A stretch of DNA of 35,340 nucleotides, taken from an uncultured Oscillospiraceae bacterium (GTDB taxonomy: Bacteria > Bacillota > Clostridia > Oscillospirales > Oscillospiraceae). Positions 1-6,568 of this stretch are shown in pieces. The notes under the pieces are model-generated. The model searched no databases, was not told the origin of the DNA, and worked only from the letters and a program-made list of their open reading frames with translations. The position numbers and the translations under genes are program-made. The stretch lies in NCBI GenBank assembly GCA_934667815.1, contig CAKUMO010000024.1, forward strand, positions 1-35,340, given 5' to 3'. Numbering within the stretch: the first letter of the stretch is position 1; every line of letters begins with the position of its first letter.

Positions 1-21
1 AAAAGTAAATATCAGATACAC

Positions 22-57
22 AGGCAGATAGAAAGCAAAAATCTATCTGCCTTTTTT
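22..57 (+). terminator. Intrinsic terminator of an upstream gene off the left edge
   Basis: An 11-bp stem (22-32 with 42-52) with a 9-nt loop is followed by a run of T (52-57). It ends a transcript entering from the left; no part of that gene can be read in the window. Confidence 0.8.
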
Positions 58-69
58 ATTACCCTCAAA

Positions 70-77
70 AAAAGGAG
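70..77. repeat. Left target-site duplication of the IS256-family element
   Basis: AAAAGGAG here is repeated exactly at 1544-1551. Eight to nine bp is the usual duplication size for IS256-family elements. The duplicated octamer contains a Shine-Dalgarno sequence. Confidence 0.75.
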
Positions 78-1543
78 GATAAGGTACAATAACTTGCGCA
101 AATTGAAAAGAGCAAAAAGGAGACATAGCTTGCAGGCTCTGGTAGAATGAAGTTCCGACACAAACATTCGAAAGGAGACGGCAAACCATGTCCAAGAAAA
201 TTGTACAGCTAAACGAGGAAATTATCAAGGGGCAGATTAAGGAACTTGTTCGCGGCAGCGTGGAAGAGACGCTGAACGAGCTGCTGGAAAAGGAAGCGGA
301 GTCCCTGACGCAGGCGGCCCGCTACGAGCGCAGCGAGGCCCGTCAGGGCTATCGCAGCGGTCACTATGACCGGAATCTTACCACGACCTCCGGCGACGTC
401 ACGCTCCATATACCGCGGCTCAAGGGCGTCTCCTTCGAGACCGCCATCATCGAGCGGTATCGCCGCCGGGAGAGCAGCGTGGAGGAAGCCCTCATCGAGA
501 TGTATCTGGCAGGTGTTTCTGTGCGCCGGGTAGAGGACATCACCGAAGCGTTGTGGGGCAGCAAGGTCTCGCCCACCACCATCAGCGAGCTGAACAAGAA
601 AGCCTACGTCCACATTGAGGACTGGCGGAACCGTCCTTTGCAGGGTGGTAGATACCCGTATGTTTACGTGGACGGCATCTACCTGCGCCGCAACTGGGGC
701 GGAGAGTATGAAAATGTTGCGATTTTAGTAGCAATTGCCGTAAATGAGGACGGTTTTCGTGAGGTTTTAGGCGCTGCCGAGGGGATGAAGGAGGACAAGG
801 CCAGTTGGGTCAGCTTCTTCCAGTGGCTCCGTGGGCGCGGCCTGGACGGCGTGAAGCTTATCGTCGGCGACAAGTGTCTGGGGATGCTGGAGGCCGTGGG
901 CGAGGTGTTCCCGGACGCCAAATACCAGCGTTGTACCGTGCATTTTTACCGCAATGTTTTCTCCGTTGTGCCCAGATCCAAGGTCAAAATTGTGGCAAAA
1001 ATGCTCAAGGCGATCCACGCACAGGAGAGCAAGAAGGCGTCCCGAGAGAAGGCGAAGGCTGTCGTTGCCGAGCTGCGCGCCATGAAGCTGAAGGAGGCCG
1101 CCAAGAAGGTCGAGGACGGCATTGAGGAAACTCTGACCTACTGCGATTTCCCCGGTGAGCACTGGACTCGCATCCGCACCAACAATGTAATCGAGCGGCT
1201 GAACCGGGAGATCCGGCGCAGAACCCGCGTGGTGGGGACATTCCCTGACGGCAATTCCGCCCTGATGCTGGTCTGCGCGGGGCTTCGCCACGTGGCAGGC
1301 ACCCAGTGGGGCTGCAAAAAATACATGAATATGAAGCACCTCGATGTCATCGAGCAAGACCTGCTGGTCGGGTGAGTGGCAGTCGGCTCGCGAAGCGTCA
1401 AGGGCAAGACAAGCGGCTGCCGCCGCCCTTGACCCTTTGCGCCCCGACCGCCCTAAAGTAACCAAGGGGGCGCCGAAGCCCCCCCTGTAATAGATTTCTG
1501 CCAGATACCAGAATCAAATTTGCGCATAAACCTTGACACTACC
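78..1543 (+). mobile_element. IS256-family insertion sequence, apparently intact
   Basis: The element has one transposase gene, imperfect terminal inverted repeats and an exact 8-bp flanking duplication. The left end (78-104) and the reverse complement of the right end (1517-1543) align without gaps, sharing 16 of 27 positions including a 10-bp block with core GCGCAAATT. The 3' non-coding tail (1376-1543) is long; it contains a GC-rich stretch and no recognisable gene. The ends were placed from the duplication AAAAGGAG at 70-77 and 1544-1551. The intact duplication suggests a fairly recent insertion, directly into the ribosome-binding site of the next small ORF. Confidence 0.85.
188..1375 (+). 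CDS. IS256-family (Mutator-type) DDE transposase
   Basis: This 395-residue protein cuts and joins DNA ends to move the surrounding element. It matches the IS256/transposase_mut family in length and layout: an N-terminal DNA-binding part (about 1-150), then an RNase-H-fold catalytic core. The expected acidic triad can be placed at D162 (YVDGIYL), D228 (VGDKC) and E336 (TNNVIERLNRE), with the family-typical YQRCTVHFYRN block at 246-256. The start follows a strong AAAGGAG site at about 171-177. No frameshift or stop is seen, so the enzyme is probably functional. It is the only gene of the element. Confidence 0.95.
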   Translation: MSKKIVQLNEEIIKGQIKELVRGSVEETLNELLEKEAESLTQAARYERSEARQGYRSGHYDRNLTTTSGDVTLHIPRLKGVSFETAIIERYRRRESSVEEALIEMYLAGVSVRRVEDITEALWGSKVSPTTISELNKKAYVHIEDWRNRPLQGGRYPYVYVDGIYLRRNWGGEYENVAILVAIAVNEDGFREVLGAAEGMKEDKASWVSFFQWLRGRGLDGVKLIVGDKCLGMLEAVGEVFPDAKYQRCTVHFYRNVFSVVPRSKVKIVAKMLKAIHAQESKKASREKAKAVVAELRAMKLKEAAKKVEDGIEETLTYCDFPGEHWTRIRTNNVIERLNREIRRRTRVVGTFPDGNSALMLVCAGLRHVAGTQWGCKKYMNMKHLDVIEQDLLVG

Positions 1544-1551
1544 AAAAGGAG
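1544..1551. repeat. Right target-site duplication, which restores a ribosome-binding site
   Basis: AAAAGGAG matches 70-77 exactly. It lies 9 nt before the ATG at 1561 and provides that ORF with its Shine-Dalgarno sequence, so insertion kept translation signals but separated the ORF from its native upstream region. Confidence 0.75.
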
Positions 1552-1560
1552 AAATCAGAT

Positions 1561-1683
1561 ATGCTACAGAAAGAATTAGCCAAACGGCTCAGGGCTCGGT
1601 ACGACACCAAGATGGACGGCAACGAATGGCTGGAGGTGTCCTCGGACGGCATCCCACTCTGCCGGATAAAAAAGCAACTGTAA
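1561..1683 (+). CDS. Small ORF of 40 residues, function unknown, probably a 3'-truncated gene
   Basis: The ORF begins MLQKELAKRLRARYD and ends PLCRIKKQL. It has a strong AAAGGAG site 9 nt before the ATG. It is basic and shows no domain I recognise. It stops where the coding signal of the next gene appears in another frame (around 1675-1690), which suggests that a recombination junction cut its 3' end. The IS256 element sits immediately upstream, so its original promoter is displaced. It could be a genuine small protein, but a fragment seems more likely. Confidence 0.45.
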   Translation: MLQKELAKRLRARYDTKMDGNEWLEVSSDGIPLCRIKKQL

Positions 1684-1703
1684 AGCGCATAATATGCGGA
1701 ATC

Positions 1704-2342
1704 ATGTTTCAACATTCGTTTTCGCTTCTTGACGAGTGGGGCAAGATCGTGGACGCGATGCTATACAAAAGGAACCCCTATTTTTCGCCGCAATATTTTC
1801 CTACTATTAGTGAACAATATACCACCAATCGCTTTTTGAACAACCAAGAACAGGGGCATGTGTTGCAACTGAACGCTAATAATTTGATTTACACCCATAC
1901 TATCCATGGCGATTTTGAAAGAGAATACAATGATTTTGTGCTCCGAATAGAAAAATATCTTATTCCTAAAATCGTGGATGAGTATGAATTGGTTACTCGG
2001 CGCATTGGTATGGTGTATATGTGCGATATGGATGATACGGCGCTTTCTGATTTTAAAAAACAGTATTTCATTAAAGCGGCGAATGAAATAACGGATTGTA
2101 GATTTGCTATCCGTTCAACAACCCCAGAAGGACTGTTGTTTGCGAATAATGATAATTATATCAACAAGATTTATACTGTAGGAGGAATTGACGAAACAAT
2201 CCACGGTATTTCCTTTGATTATCAGCTATATTTCCAGCCCGCCCAACCAGAAATTTCAACAAAGATAAATGCTTTCTTTGAAGCAAGCAAAAAATGCTTC
2301 ATTGAAGAGATTTTCAAGGAGGAATATTGTGGCAAACAATAG
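1704..2342 (+). CDS. TIGR04255-like protein, N-terminus possibly truncated
   Basis: From the ATG at 1704 the protein has 212 residues. Its pattern resembles the TIGR04255 family, a sporadic family of unknown function common on mobile DNA: an initial hydrophobic strand, LNANNLIYTH in the middle, then a RIEKYLIPKI / TRRIGMVYMCDM region corresponding to the family's conserved arginine-glycine stretch, and an alternating C-terminal half. The frame remains open upstream and TVKRIICGIMF reads like the family's first strand, so the true start may have been lost at the junction near 1680. No good ribosome site precedes 1704. The stretch is clearly AT-richer than the chromosomal part of the window. 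Family assignment is by remembered pattern only. Confidence 0.5.
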   Translation: MFQHSFSLLDEWGKIVDAMLYKRNPYFSPQYFPTISEQYTTNRFLNNQEQGHVLQLNANNLIYTHTIHGDFEREYNDFVLRIEKYLIPKIVDEYELVTRRIGMVYMCDMDDTALSDFKKQYFIKAANEITDCRFAIRSTTPEGLLFANNDNYINKIYTVGGIDETIHGISFDYQLYFQPAQPEISTKINAFFEASKKCFIEEIFKEEYCGKQ

Positions 2343-2442
2343 TGGCCGGAAAAAGACTAAGGTTGAAGTAAGGGAATATAAAAATGGCTGTGAAGTTGTT
2401 GGCTGGTACATTGGAAAGTACAATTGGTACCCGAAATGCTAA
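2329..2442 (+). CDS. Short GTG-started ORF, possibly the 5' part of a frameshifted gene
   Basis: A perfect AAGGAGG (2316-2322) stands 6 nt before GTG 2329, overlapping the end of the previous gene by 14 nt, as expected for a co-translated downstream gene. The reading frame runs only 37 codons and ends YIGKYNWYPKC. The next ORF overlaps it in the +1 frame and continues with well-formed protein sequence from about 2437. The two may be one gene broken by a single-base indel near 2437; alternatively this is a short leader cistron. Function is unknown. Confidence 0.4.
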   Translation: MANNSGRKKTKVEVREYKNGCEVVGWYIGKYNWYPKC

Positions 2443-2854
2443 CCTTGTGGGCAGTGACGAATTAAGTGTCCCGGATTTTCCCGATGATACTTCAACAGAA
2501 GTACGTCTTCCTTGGCGCACACGAGTTAAACGCTTTATAAGAAAACACACATTTGAAGTGGGGTTAAGTATAGCAGTAACTATTTTAGCTGCGTTAATAG
2601 GCTGGTATGGTGCGACGCTGATTGATCTTAAAGTTGATTGTGCCGTCCTTGAAACGAAACTCAACGCAGTTTCTGCACAGATTGATAGTCTGGATACGGA
2701 TAATGTGACACGCGAGTTGTTGAATATTCAATTGGATGCCTTGAAGCAGGAACTCTCTTATGAGCAAGAAATAGATCGGATCGAAATCGAAAACCGAATT
2801 CGTTTGCTTGAGCAACAGATTGCGCTTGTGCAAGAGAGCATCCAGAAAGACTAA
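2384..2854 (+). CDS. Single-pass membrane protein with C-terminal coiled coil
   Basis: This 156-residue frame has a basic stretch (WRTRVKRFIRKH, about 44-55), one hydrophobic segment (about 57-80, ending IGWYGATLI) and a long helical tail with heptad-like spacing of L/I/V (about 85-156). A membrane anchor with a coiled-coil tail is the likely topology. It sits directly behind the TIGR04255-like gene with the same low GC and probably belongs to the same operon. The first ~20 residues overlap the GTG ORF at 2329 in another frame and may not be real coding sequence. No family recognised. Confidence 0.6.
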   Translation: MAVKLLAGTLESTIGTRNANLVGSDELSVPDFPDDTSTEVRLPWRTRVKRFIRKHTFEVGLSIAVTILAALIGWYGATLIDLKVDCAVLETKLNAVSAQIDSLDTDNVTRELLNIQLDALKQELSYEQEIDRIEIENRIRLLEQQIALVQESIQKD

Positions 2855-2957
2855 CTATTAAAAGTCAAACTCAAAATACGGAGGAATGGTGAAATAGTGT
2901 GGACAATTCAAAAAGGCTTAGTAAGGCAGACATCCAGTTGGATGCCCGGCTGAGCGG

Positions 2958-3116
2958 ATGAAAGAACAGAGTTATGCGACTGTACTGCCGAATTACGAGG
3001 AGTTGACAAAACACAAAACGAAAGAACGGCTTATTTCCGCAGACAACTCAGCAAAATTTCTTGCGATTTCTATTGATTTTTCAAAGCAAGGCGTGTATAC
3101 TAGGTGTAGGGAATGA
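2958..3116 (+). CDS. Possible 52-residue protein, unknown
   Basis: ATG 2958 overlaps by ATGA with the stop of a 20-codon GTG ORF at 2899-2961. The product starts MKEQSYATVLPNYEELTKHK and ends SKQGVYTRCRE; no family is recognised. Its own ribosome site is weak. Its 3' part is occupied by a near-consensus promoter (3073-3101), so it may be a chance or decayed frame. Confidence 0.3.
   Translation: MKEQSYATVLPNYEELTKHKTKERLISADNSAKFLAISIDFSKQGVYTRCRE
3073..3101 (+). promoter_or_regulatory. Sigma-A promoter for the structured RNA upstream of the PBECR4-like gene
   Basis: TTGATT (3073-3078), a 17-bp spacer, then TATACT (3096-3101). The expected start of transcription is near 3108, just before the first hairpin. 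Confidence 0.7.
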
Positions 3117-3299
3117 GAATTCCCAATAGGCAGCAACAAGTTTGTCTGCCGCAGCGTTGAAGCAAGTGATGGGGTCAGCATACCGTACACTTGTGGAGCT
3201 TTGACCGAGGGTTAGGCGGTTTCCACAGGCTGACGTAGGGTTTTTCCCGAATGAAAACGCCTCTTGCGGAACTCTGTTCATTCAGAGTTCCGTTTTTTT
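3108..3299 (+). ncRNA. Candidate structured RNA or leader of ~190 nt, unknown class
   Basis: The stretch between the promoter and the terminator has no convincing reading frame but several good helices: GGGAAT/ATTCCC with a GAGA tetraloop (3109-3124); GGCAG/CTGCC (3129-3133 with 3146-3150); GGTC-AGC/GCT-TT-GACC (3173-3179 with 3198-3206); AGGCG/CGCCT extended by TTT/AAA (3214-3222 with 3255-3262), enclosing GGG/CCC (3238-3248); then the terminator hairpin. It does not match riboswitch classes, 6S, tmRNA or RNase P as I know them. The putative nuclease gene starts 18 nt after the terminator. It could be a free small RNA, an attenuator, or an RNA antitoxin. Seen: promoter, stems and terminator. 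Inferred: that they form one transcript. Confidence 0.5.
3267..3299 (+). terminator. Strong intrinsic terminator between the RNA and the PBECR4-like gene
   Basis: A perfect 10-bp stem, CGGAACTCTG/CAGAGTTCCG (3267-3276 with 3283-3292), has a 6-nt loop and is followed by seven T. No separate promoter is obvious between it and the gene start at 3317, so the gene would depend on read-through. Confidence 0.85.
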
Positions 3300-3316
3300 G
3301 TAAAGGAACGGTCGAG

Positions 3317-3916
3317 ATGTGTCTATTTCTGGAGGCTGCACGGGCATGGCAGCGATTGTCGGAAACAGAATATCGAATTACTGCCGGGCGGCGCGGAAAG
3401 ACGTTCTCTTTTGCGCTGAGCTTCGCTTTTGCGGATTTTCCGCATATCGCGGGGATGCAGTACGCTCAGGATGTGGATTTTGGCTTGCGCCCGTCCGAGT
3501 ACTATGGCGAAAAGCTGATCCCATCAATCTTGACCAGTAAACTTGAAGCCTCAAAAATTGAGCAAAGCCGAAATTGGTCCCGGATAAAGGGCAGGCTTAA
3601 TGCTGTTGTACATCTGCAAGAGACGCTCGATTCGGAGTTTTTGATTGCGCGCTTTAATCCGAAGCTGGTGCGCGTCAACAGCAAAATCGATGCGGAATAT
3701 GTAATTAAAAATCTGCAATCCGGGGAAATATTCTTTGTGTTTATTGATAAAGGCATAGAACTGCGCTACTATTGCAAATCTGCCTTTGAAAAGACAACGG
3801 TGGATTACTTGGAGAATCAGGCGATTTTGACTATGTTGAAGAAAGAGAAGATCGTCGATGGTTCTGTGACCCTGCTGTTTCAGCATCCGAATTATATTGA
3901 ACGGTCAGAAGCGTAG
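3317..3916 (+). CDS. PBECR4-like domain protein, putative nuclease
   Basis: This protein of about 199 residues begins MCLFLEAARAWQRL. It resembles PBECR4, a domain named for the barnase / EndoU / colicin E5-D / RelE nuclease group and found on phages and conjugative elements: an N-terminal helix, a beta-rich RITAGRRGKTFSF section, a middle acidic-aromatic region, and a C-terminal FIDKGIELRYYCKSAF strand set followed by a DYLENQ helix. ATG 3317 was chosen because the upstream open frame covers the terminator hairpin; AAAGGA at 3302-3307 is the ribosome site. Catalytic residues cannot be assigned with certainty. Its position right behind an RNA and a terminator recalls type III toxin-antitoxin loci, but no RNA repeats are seen. 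Confidence 0.6.
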   Translation: MCLFLEAARAWQRLSETEYRITAGRRGKTFSFALSFAFADFPHIAGMQYAQDVDFGLRPSEYYGEKLIPSILTSKLEASKIEQSRNWSRIKGRLNAVVHLQETLDSEFLIARFNPKLVRVNSKIDAEYVIKNLQSGEIFFVFIDKGIELRYYCKSAFEKTTVDYLENQAILTMLKKEKIVDGSVTLLFQHPNYIERSEA

Positions 3917-3934
3917 AAAGTGAACGCTGACATA

Positions 3935-3965
3935 TACCGCGCCGGTTCGAATCCTTCTGCATTTT
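3935..3965 (+). other. Possible tRNA 3'-end remnant (attachment-site scar)
   Basis: GCGCCGGTTCGAATCC has the form of a tRNA T-arm (GTTCGAATC), but no tRNA body precedes it and the T-stem 3' half is not complementary. Elements that integrate into tRNA 3' ends leave such fragments at the distal end. The orientation would place the element to the left, matching the mobile content of 1-3916. Confidence 0.3.
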
Positions 3966-4000
3966 TCCATCCGGCATCTTTTCTGCCGCGGGCTGACATA

Positions 4001-4039
4001 ATGCCACCGTAATTTTGATAGAATTACGGTGGCATTTTT
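4001..4039 (+). terminator. Perfect 14-bp hairpin terminator
   Basis: ATGCCACCGTAATT (4001-4014) pairs perfectly with AATTACGGTGGCAT (4022-4035) over a 7-nt loop and is followed by TTTTT. It probably ends transcription from the PBECR4-like gene. Confidence 0.8.
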
Positions 4040-4095
4040 CTATACCTGAAAACCGCTTGATACAAGGCTTTTCAATCGCTTCAGTACATAAATTG

Positions 4096-4136
4096 ATCCC
4101 GCTGCGGAGGAATTCCGCAGCGGGATTTCTGCTTTT
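4096..4136. terminator. Second perfect hairpin, terminator-like
   Basis: A 13-bp perfect stem (4096-4108 with 4114-4126) with loop GGAAT is followed by TTTCTGCTTTT. It lies just beyond the stop codon of the minus-strand gene remnant at 4135 and could serve either strand. Confidence 0.55.
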
Positions 4137-4329
4137 AGGCCTCTTCTCCGCAGATGCTGCGGCAATCGTTGATTCTATTGCTTCCCATGAGACGGTTCCA
4201 ATAATATTCGTTAGGAAGTATATCGTCGCCTGACAAAGGAGCACATAGTTCCCCTAAACGATATCTGGCTTCGTTATCCTCGTTGATGAGAGTCAGCACA
4301 TCTGTCTTGTCTGCCTTGCTAACTGCCGT
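4135..4329 (-). pseudogene. C-terminal remnant of an unidentified gene
   Basis: On the minus strand an open frame without a credible start reads as ordinary protein sequence (for example LTLINEDNEARYRLGEL and DDILPNEYYWNRLMG), ends at a stop at 4135-4137, and is cut by a stop at about 4330. No start codon with a ribosome site is seen. It appears to be the surviving 3' end of a gene lost at this junction. I do not recognise the family. Confidence 0.4.
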
Positions 4330-4476
4330 TTATCCTCATGGAAAACTCCAAGTACCGCCGGGCGGCAGAGCGCAATCAAAGAAGTGCATCGCAATTGATG
4401 CGGGATCGAGGTGGATTATTCCTGTGCAGAGTTTTATACATTTCGACCGATTCTTTTATAATAACCGATTCCCTTA
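4330..4476. other. Gene-poor stretch, nothing convincing
   Basis: Short overlapping frames occur on both strands, but none has a start with a ribosome site and none resembles a known protein. Taken with 3917-4329, the interval looks like a recombination junction between the island and the core chromosome. Confidence 0.5.
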
Positions 4477-4505
4477 TTGACAAGCGCTGCCGATTGTGCT
4501 ATCCT
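4477..4505 (+). promoter_or_regulatory. Sigma-A promoter of the MATE / acetyltransferase operon
   Basis: TTGACA (4477-4482), a 17-bp spacer, and TATCCT (4500-4505) precede the MATE gene with no other gene between. Confidence 0.75.
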
Positions 4506-4532
4506 CTGCATCTGAAATGAAGATGGGTTCTT

Positions 4533-5919
4533 ATGAAACATCAGTTTTCCTTCGAAAATTGACTCTTTTTTGACACGGCGGCTTTCGGGAGCCGTGTTTA
4601 CATGGCGCGGTATCCTGCAAATGACCGTGCCTTTTATGCTGGACAGCTTATCGGTCATGCTGATCGGCATGCTCATTACCGCGCTTATCAGCAGCAACGG
4701 GCAAAGCTCTATGGCAGCCGTGGCGCTGGTTGGACCGGTCACGAACCTTGTGGTGTGCATGTTCAACGGCATCGGTGCGGGCGGCACGGTCATTGTCGCA
4801 CAGTGCTGCGGCACGGGCGACCGGCAGCGCACGGCACGCGCCTGCGCTCAGGTCATCTGGCTGACGGTCATCATCGGCGTGGCCTCCTGTCTGCCGCTGC
4901 TGATTTTCCCGGATGCCGTCCTGCTTGCCCTCTACCCGGATGCTGAAGCGGAAGTCCTGCGCAAGGCATCGATCTACCTCACGGGAAGTACGTGGTCGAT
5001 TTTGGCCTTTGTTGTTTACACAGCAATGTACAGTGTGCTGCGCGGTCTTGGGGAATCGCAAAAGTGTCTGATTTTGAGCGTGATTATCAATGCCGCTTAT
5101 CTGATTTTCAGCATCGTGTTCCTGAATGTTCTGAAGCTGGATATTCAGGGCAGCGTCTACGCCCTGATTCTGGCGCGCATTCTCGGCGCACTGTGCGCGA
5201 TTGCGCTGCTGTTTTTCATACATCCGCCGATCTCCATGCCGCCAAAGCAGCTTTTCTCCTTTGACCGGCAGCTTGTCGGTTCGACGCTGCGCGTGAGCGT
5301 GCCATTGGGCCTGGAGCAAATCTTCAGCACCTGTGGCAGCATCGTTGCGGGGATGTTCATGGTGCAGCTTGGCACGAGCGCGGTCGCGGTCAATGCGATT
5401 TCCAATTCGCTCTTGAGCGTGCTTTACGCGGCGGCGACCTCTGCGGCAACGCTGGCCGTGACGCTCGTCGGACGCTGTACCGGCGCGGAAAGGCAGGAGG
5501 AAGCGCGGCGGTATTCCATCGAGAGTGTGTATATCTGCTTTGCCATTCTCGCGCTGACGTCGGTCGTGTTCTTTCCGCTCATGCCGCTGCCTTTGAATCA
5601 ATACCATCCTACGCCAGAGCGGGCTGTGACAGCGAAAAAACTGCTGTTTTTGAGCTTGCCTGCGCTGTTTATCTTCTGGCCGATGTCCTATACCATGCCC
5701 AGCTCCCTGCGTGCGGCGAATGATACGCTGTTTCCGTCCGTATTCTCGCTGGCGGTGCTGTGGATCGTGAATATTGCGCTGGCCTATTTGCTGGCGATTC
5801 CTGCCGGACTTGGCCTGGTGGGCGTCTGGGTTGCGCAGTGGCTGAGCTGGATCGTCCGTGCGGTTGGATTCTATCTGCGGTACCATGGGCTCAACCGGGC
5901 TGCCTGCCGCAAAGCATGA
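4533..5919 (+). pseudogene. MATE-family multidrug/cation antiporter with an N-terminal frameshift
   Basis: The main frame (from TTG 4570, 449 residues) is a complete MATE transporter of about 12 membrane segments, which would export drugs or other organic cations using a Na+ or H+ gradient. The natural start appears to be ATG 4533 (MKHQFSFEN), but that frame stops at TGA 4560. Removing one T from the AAAATT at 4555-4560 would join it as ENDSFLTRRL to the main frame, a very natural N-terminus. The TTG at 4570 has no ribosome site. So the gene has an apparent 1-nt insertion; it is either inactive, poorly expressed from TTG, or a sequencing error. It heads a four-cistron run. Confidence 0.75.
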
Positions 5920-5939
5920 CGTATATAAGGAGGATGAAT

Positions 5940-6568
5940 ATGTCAAAAATGAGCGAAAGAATGCACACCGGTGAATTATATCTTCCCGGCGATGCGGAAA
6001 TTGCGGAGCGTCAAACAAAGCGACTTGACCTCCTTTATACCTATAACGCGACCAGACCGACCGAGGGCGAACGCCGCACTGCACTCTTGCGGGAAATGTT
6101 TGCCGAGATTGGGGAGAATTGTTACTTCGAGCCGCCACTTCACGCAAATTTCGCGGCGCACACGTCCATTTCGGGAAAAACGTCTATGCGAATTTCAATC
6201 TGACCCGTATTGACGATACGAACACCTATGTCTGTGACGGCACAATGATTGGCCCGAACGTGACCCTTGCGACAGCGGGGCATCCAATATTGCCGGAGCT
6301 GCGCGCACGGGCGTATCAGTACAATCTGCCGATTTCCATTGGGAAGAACTGCTGGCTTGGTGCAGGCGTGATCGTTTTGCCCGGCGTGAAAATCGGGGAT
6401 AATACGGTTGTGGGAGCGGGAAGTGTCGTTTCCAAAGATCTGTCGGCCAACGTCGTGGCGGTCGGATGTCCATGCAGGGTTCTGCGTGAGATCGGCGAAC
6501 GTGACCGTCTGGTGTACTGCAAAGATAAGAAAATTGATTGGGAGAGCCTGAAAAACGAAGATGAATGA
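5940..6568 (+). pseudogene. maa: Maltose/galactoside O-acetyltransferase, frameshifted
   Basis: The first frame (5940-~6152) reads as the N-terminal domain of maltose O-acetyltransferases (MSERMHTGELYLPGD ... EPPLHANF). The rest of the protein continues in another frame from about 6153 as the left-handed beta-helix with hexapeptide repeats (VHFGKNVYANFNLT, MIGPNVTLATAGHP, IGKNCWLGAGVIVLPGV, IGDNTVVGAGSVV). One G missing near 6153 (expected TTCGGCGGCGCA, seen TTCGCGGCGCA) accounts for the break. The enzyme would acetylate sugars using acetyl-CoA. AAGGAGG at 5927-5933 sets the ATG at 5940. The 3' end overlaps the next gene by 8 nt. Confidence 0.85.

Noticed and set aside
1376..1543. GC-rich near-palindromic stretch at the end of the IS as a separate RNA gene
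   Set aside because: It is part of the IS 3' end; no promoter or defined terminator was found.
3166..3234. Box C/D-like GTGATGG and CTGA motifs within the structured RNA
   Set aside because: Such short motifs arise by chance and box C/D guide RNAs are not bacterial.
3108..3299. 6S RNA, because the transcript is about the right length
   Set aside because: 6S is one long rod with a central bubble; here several local hairpins, including one at the very 5' end, exclude that fold.
4648..6147. 499-codon minus-strand open frame across the MATE and acetyltransferase genes
   Set aside because: It spans two real genes on the other strand and yields an Arg/Gln/His-rich product unlike a protein.
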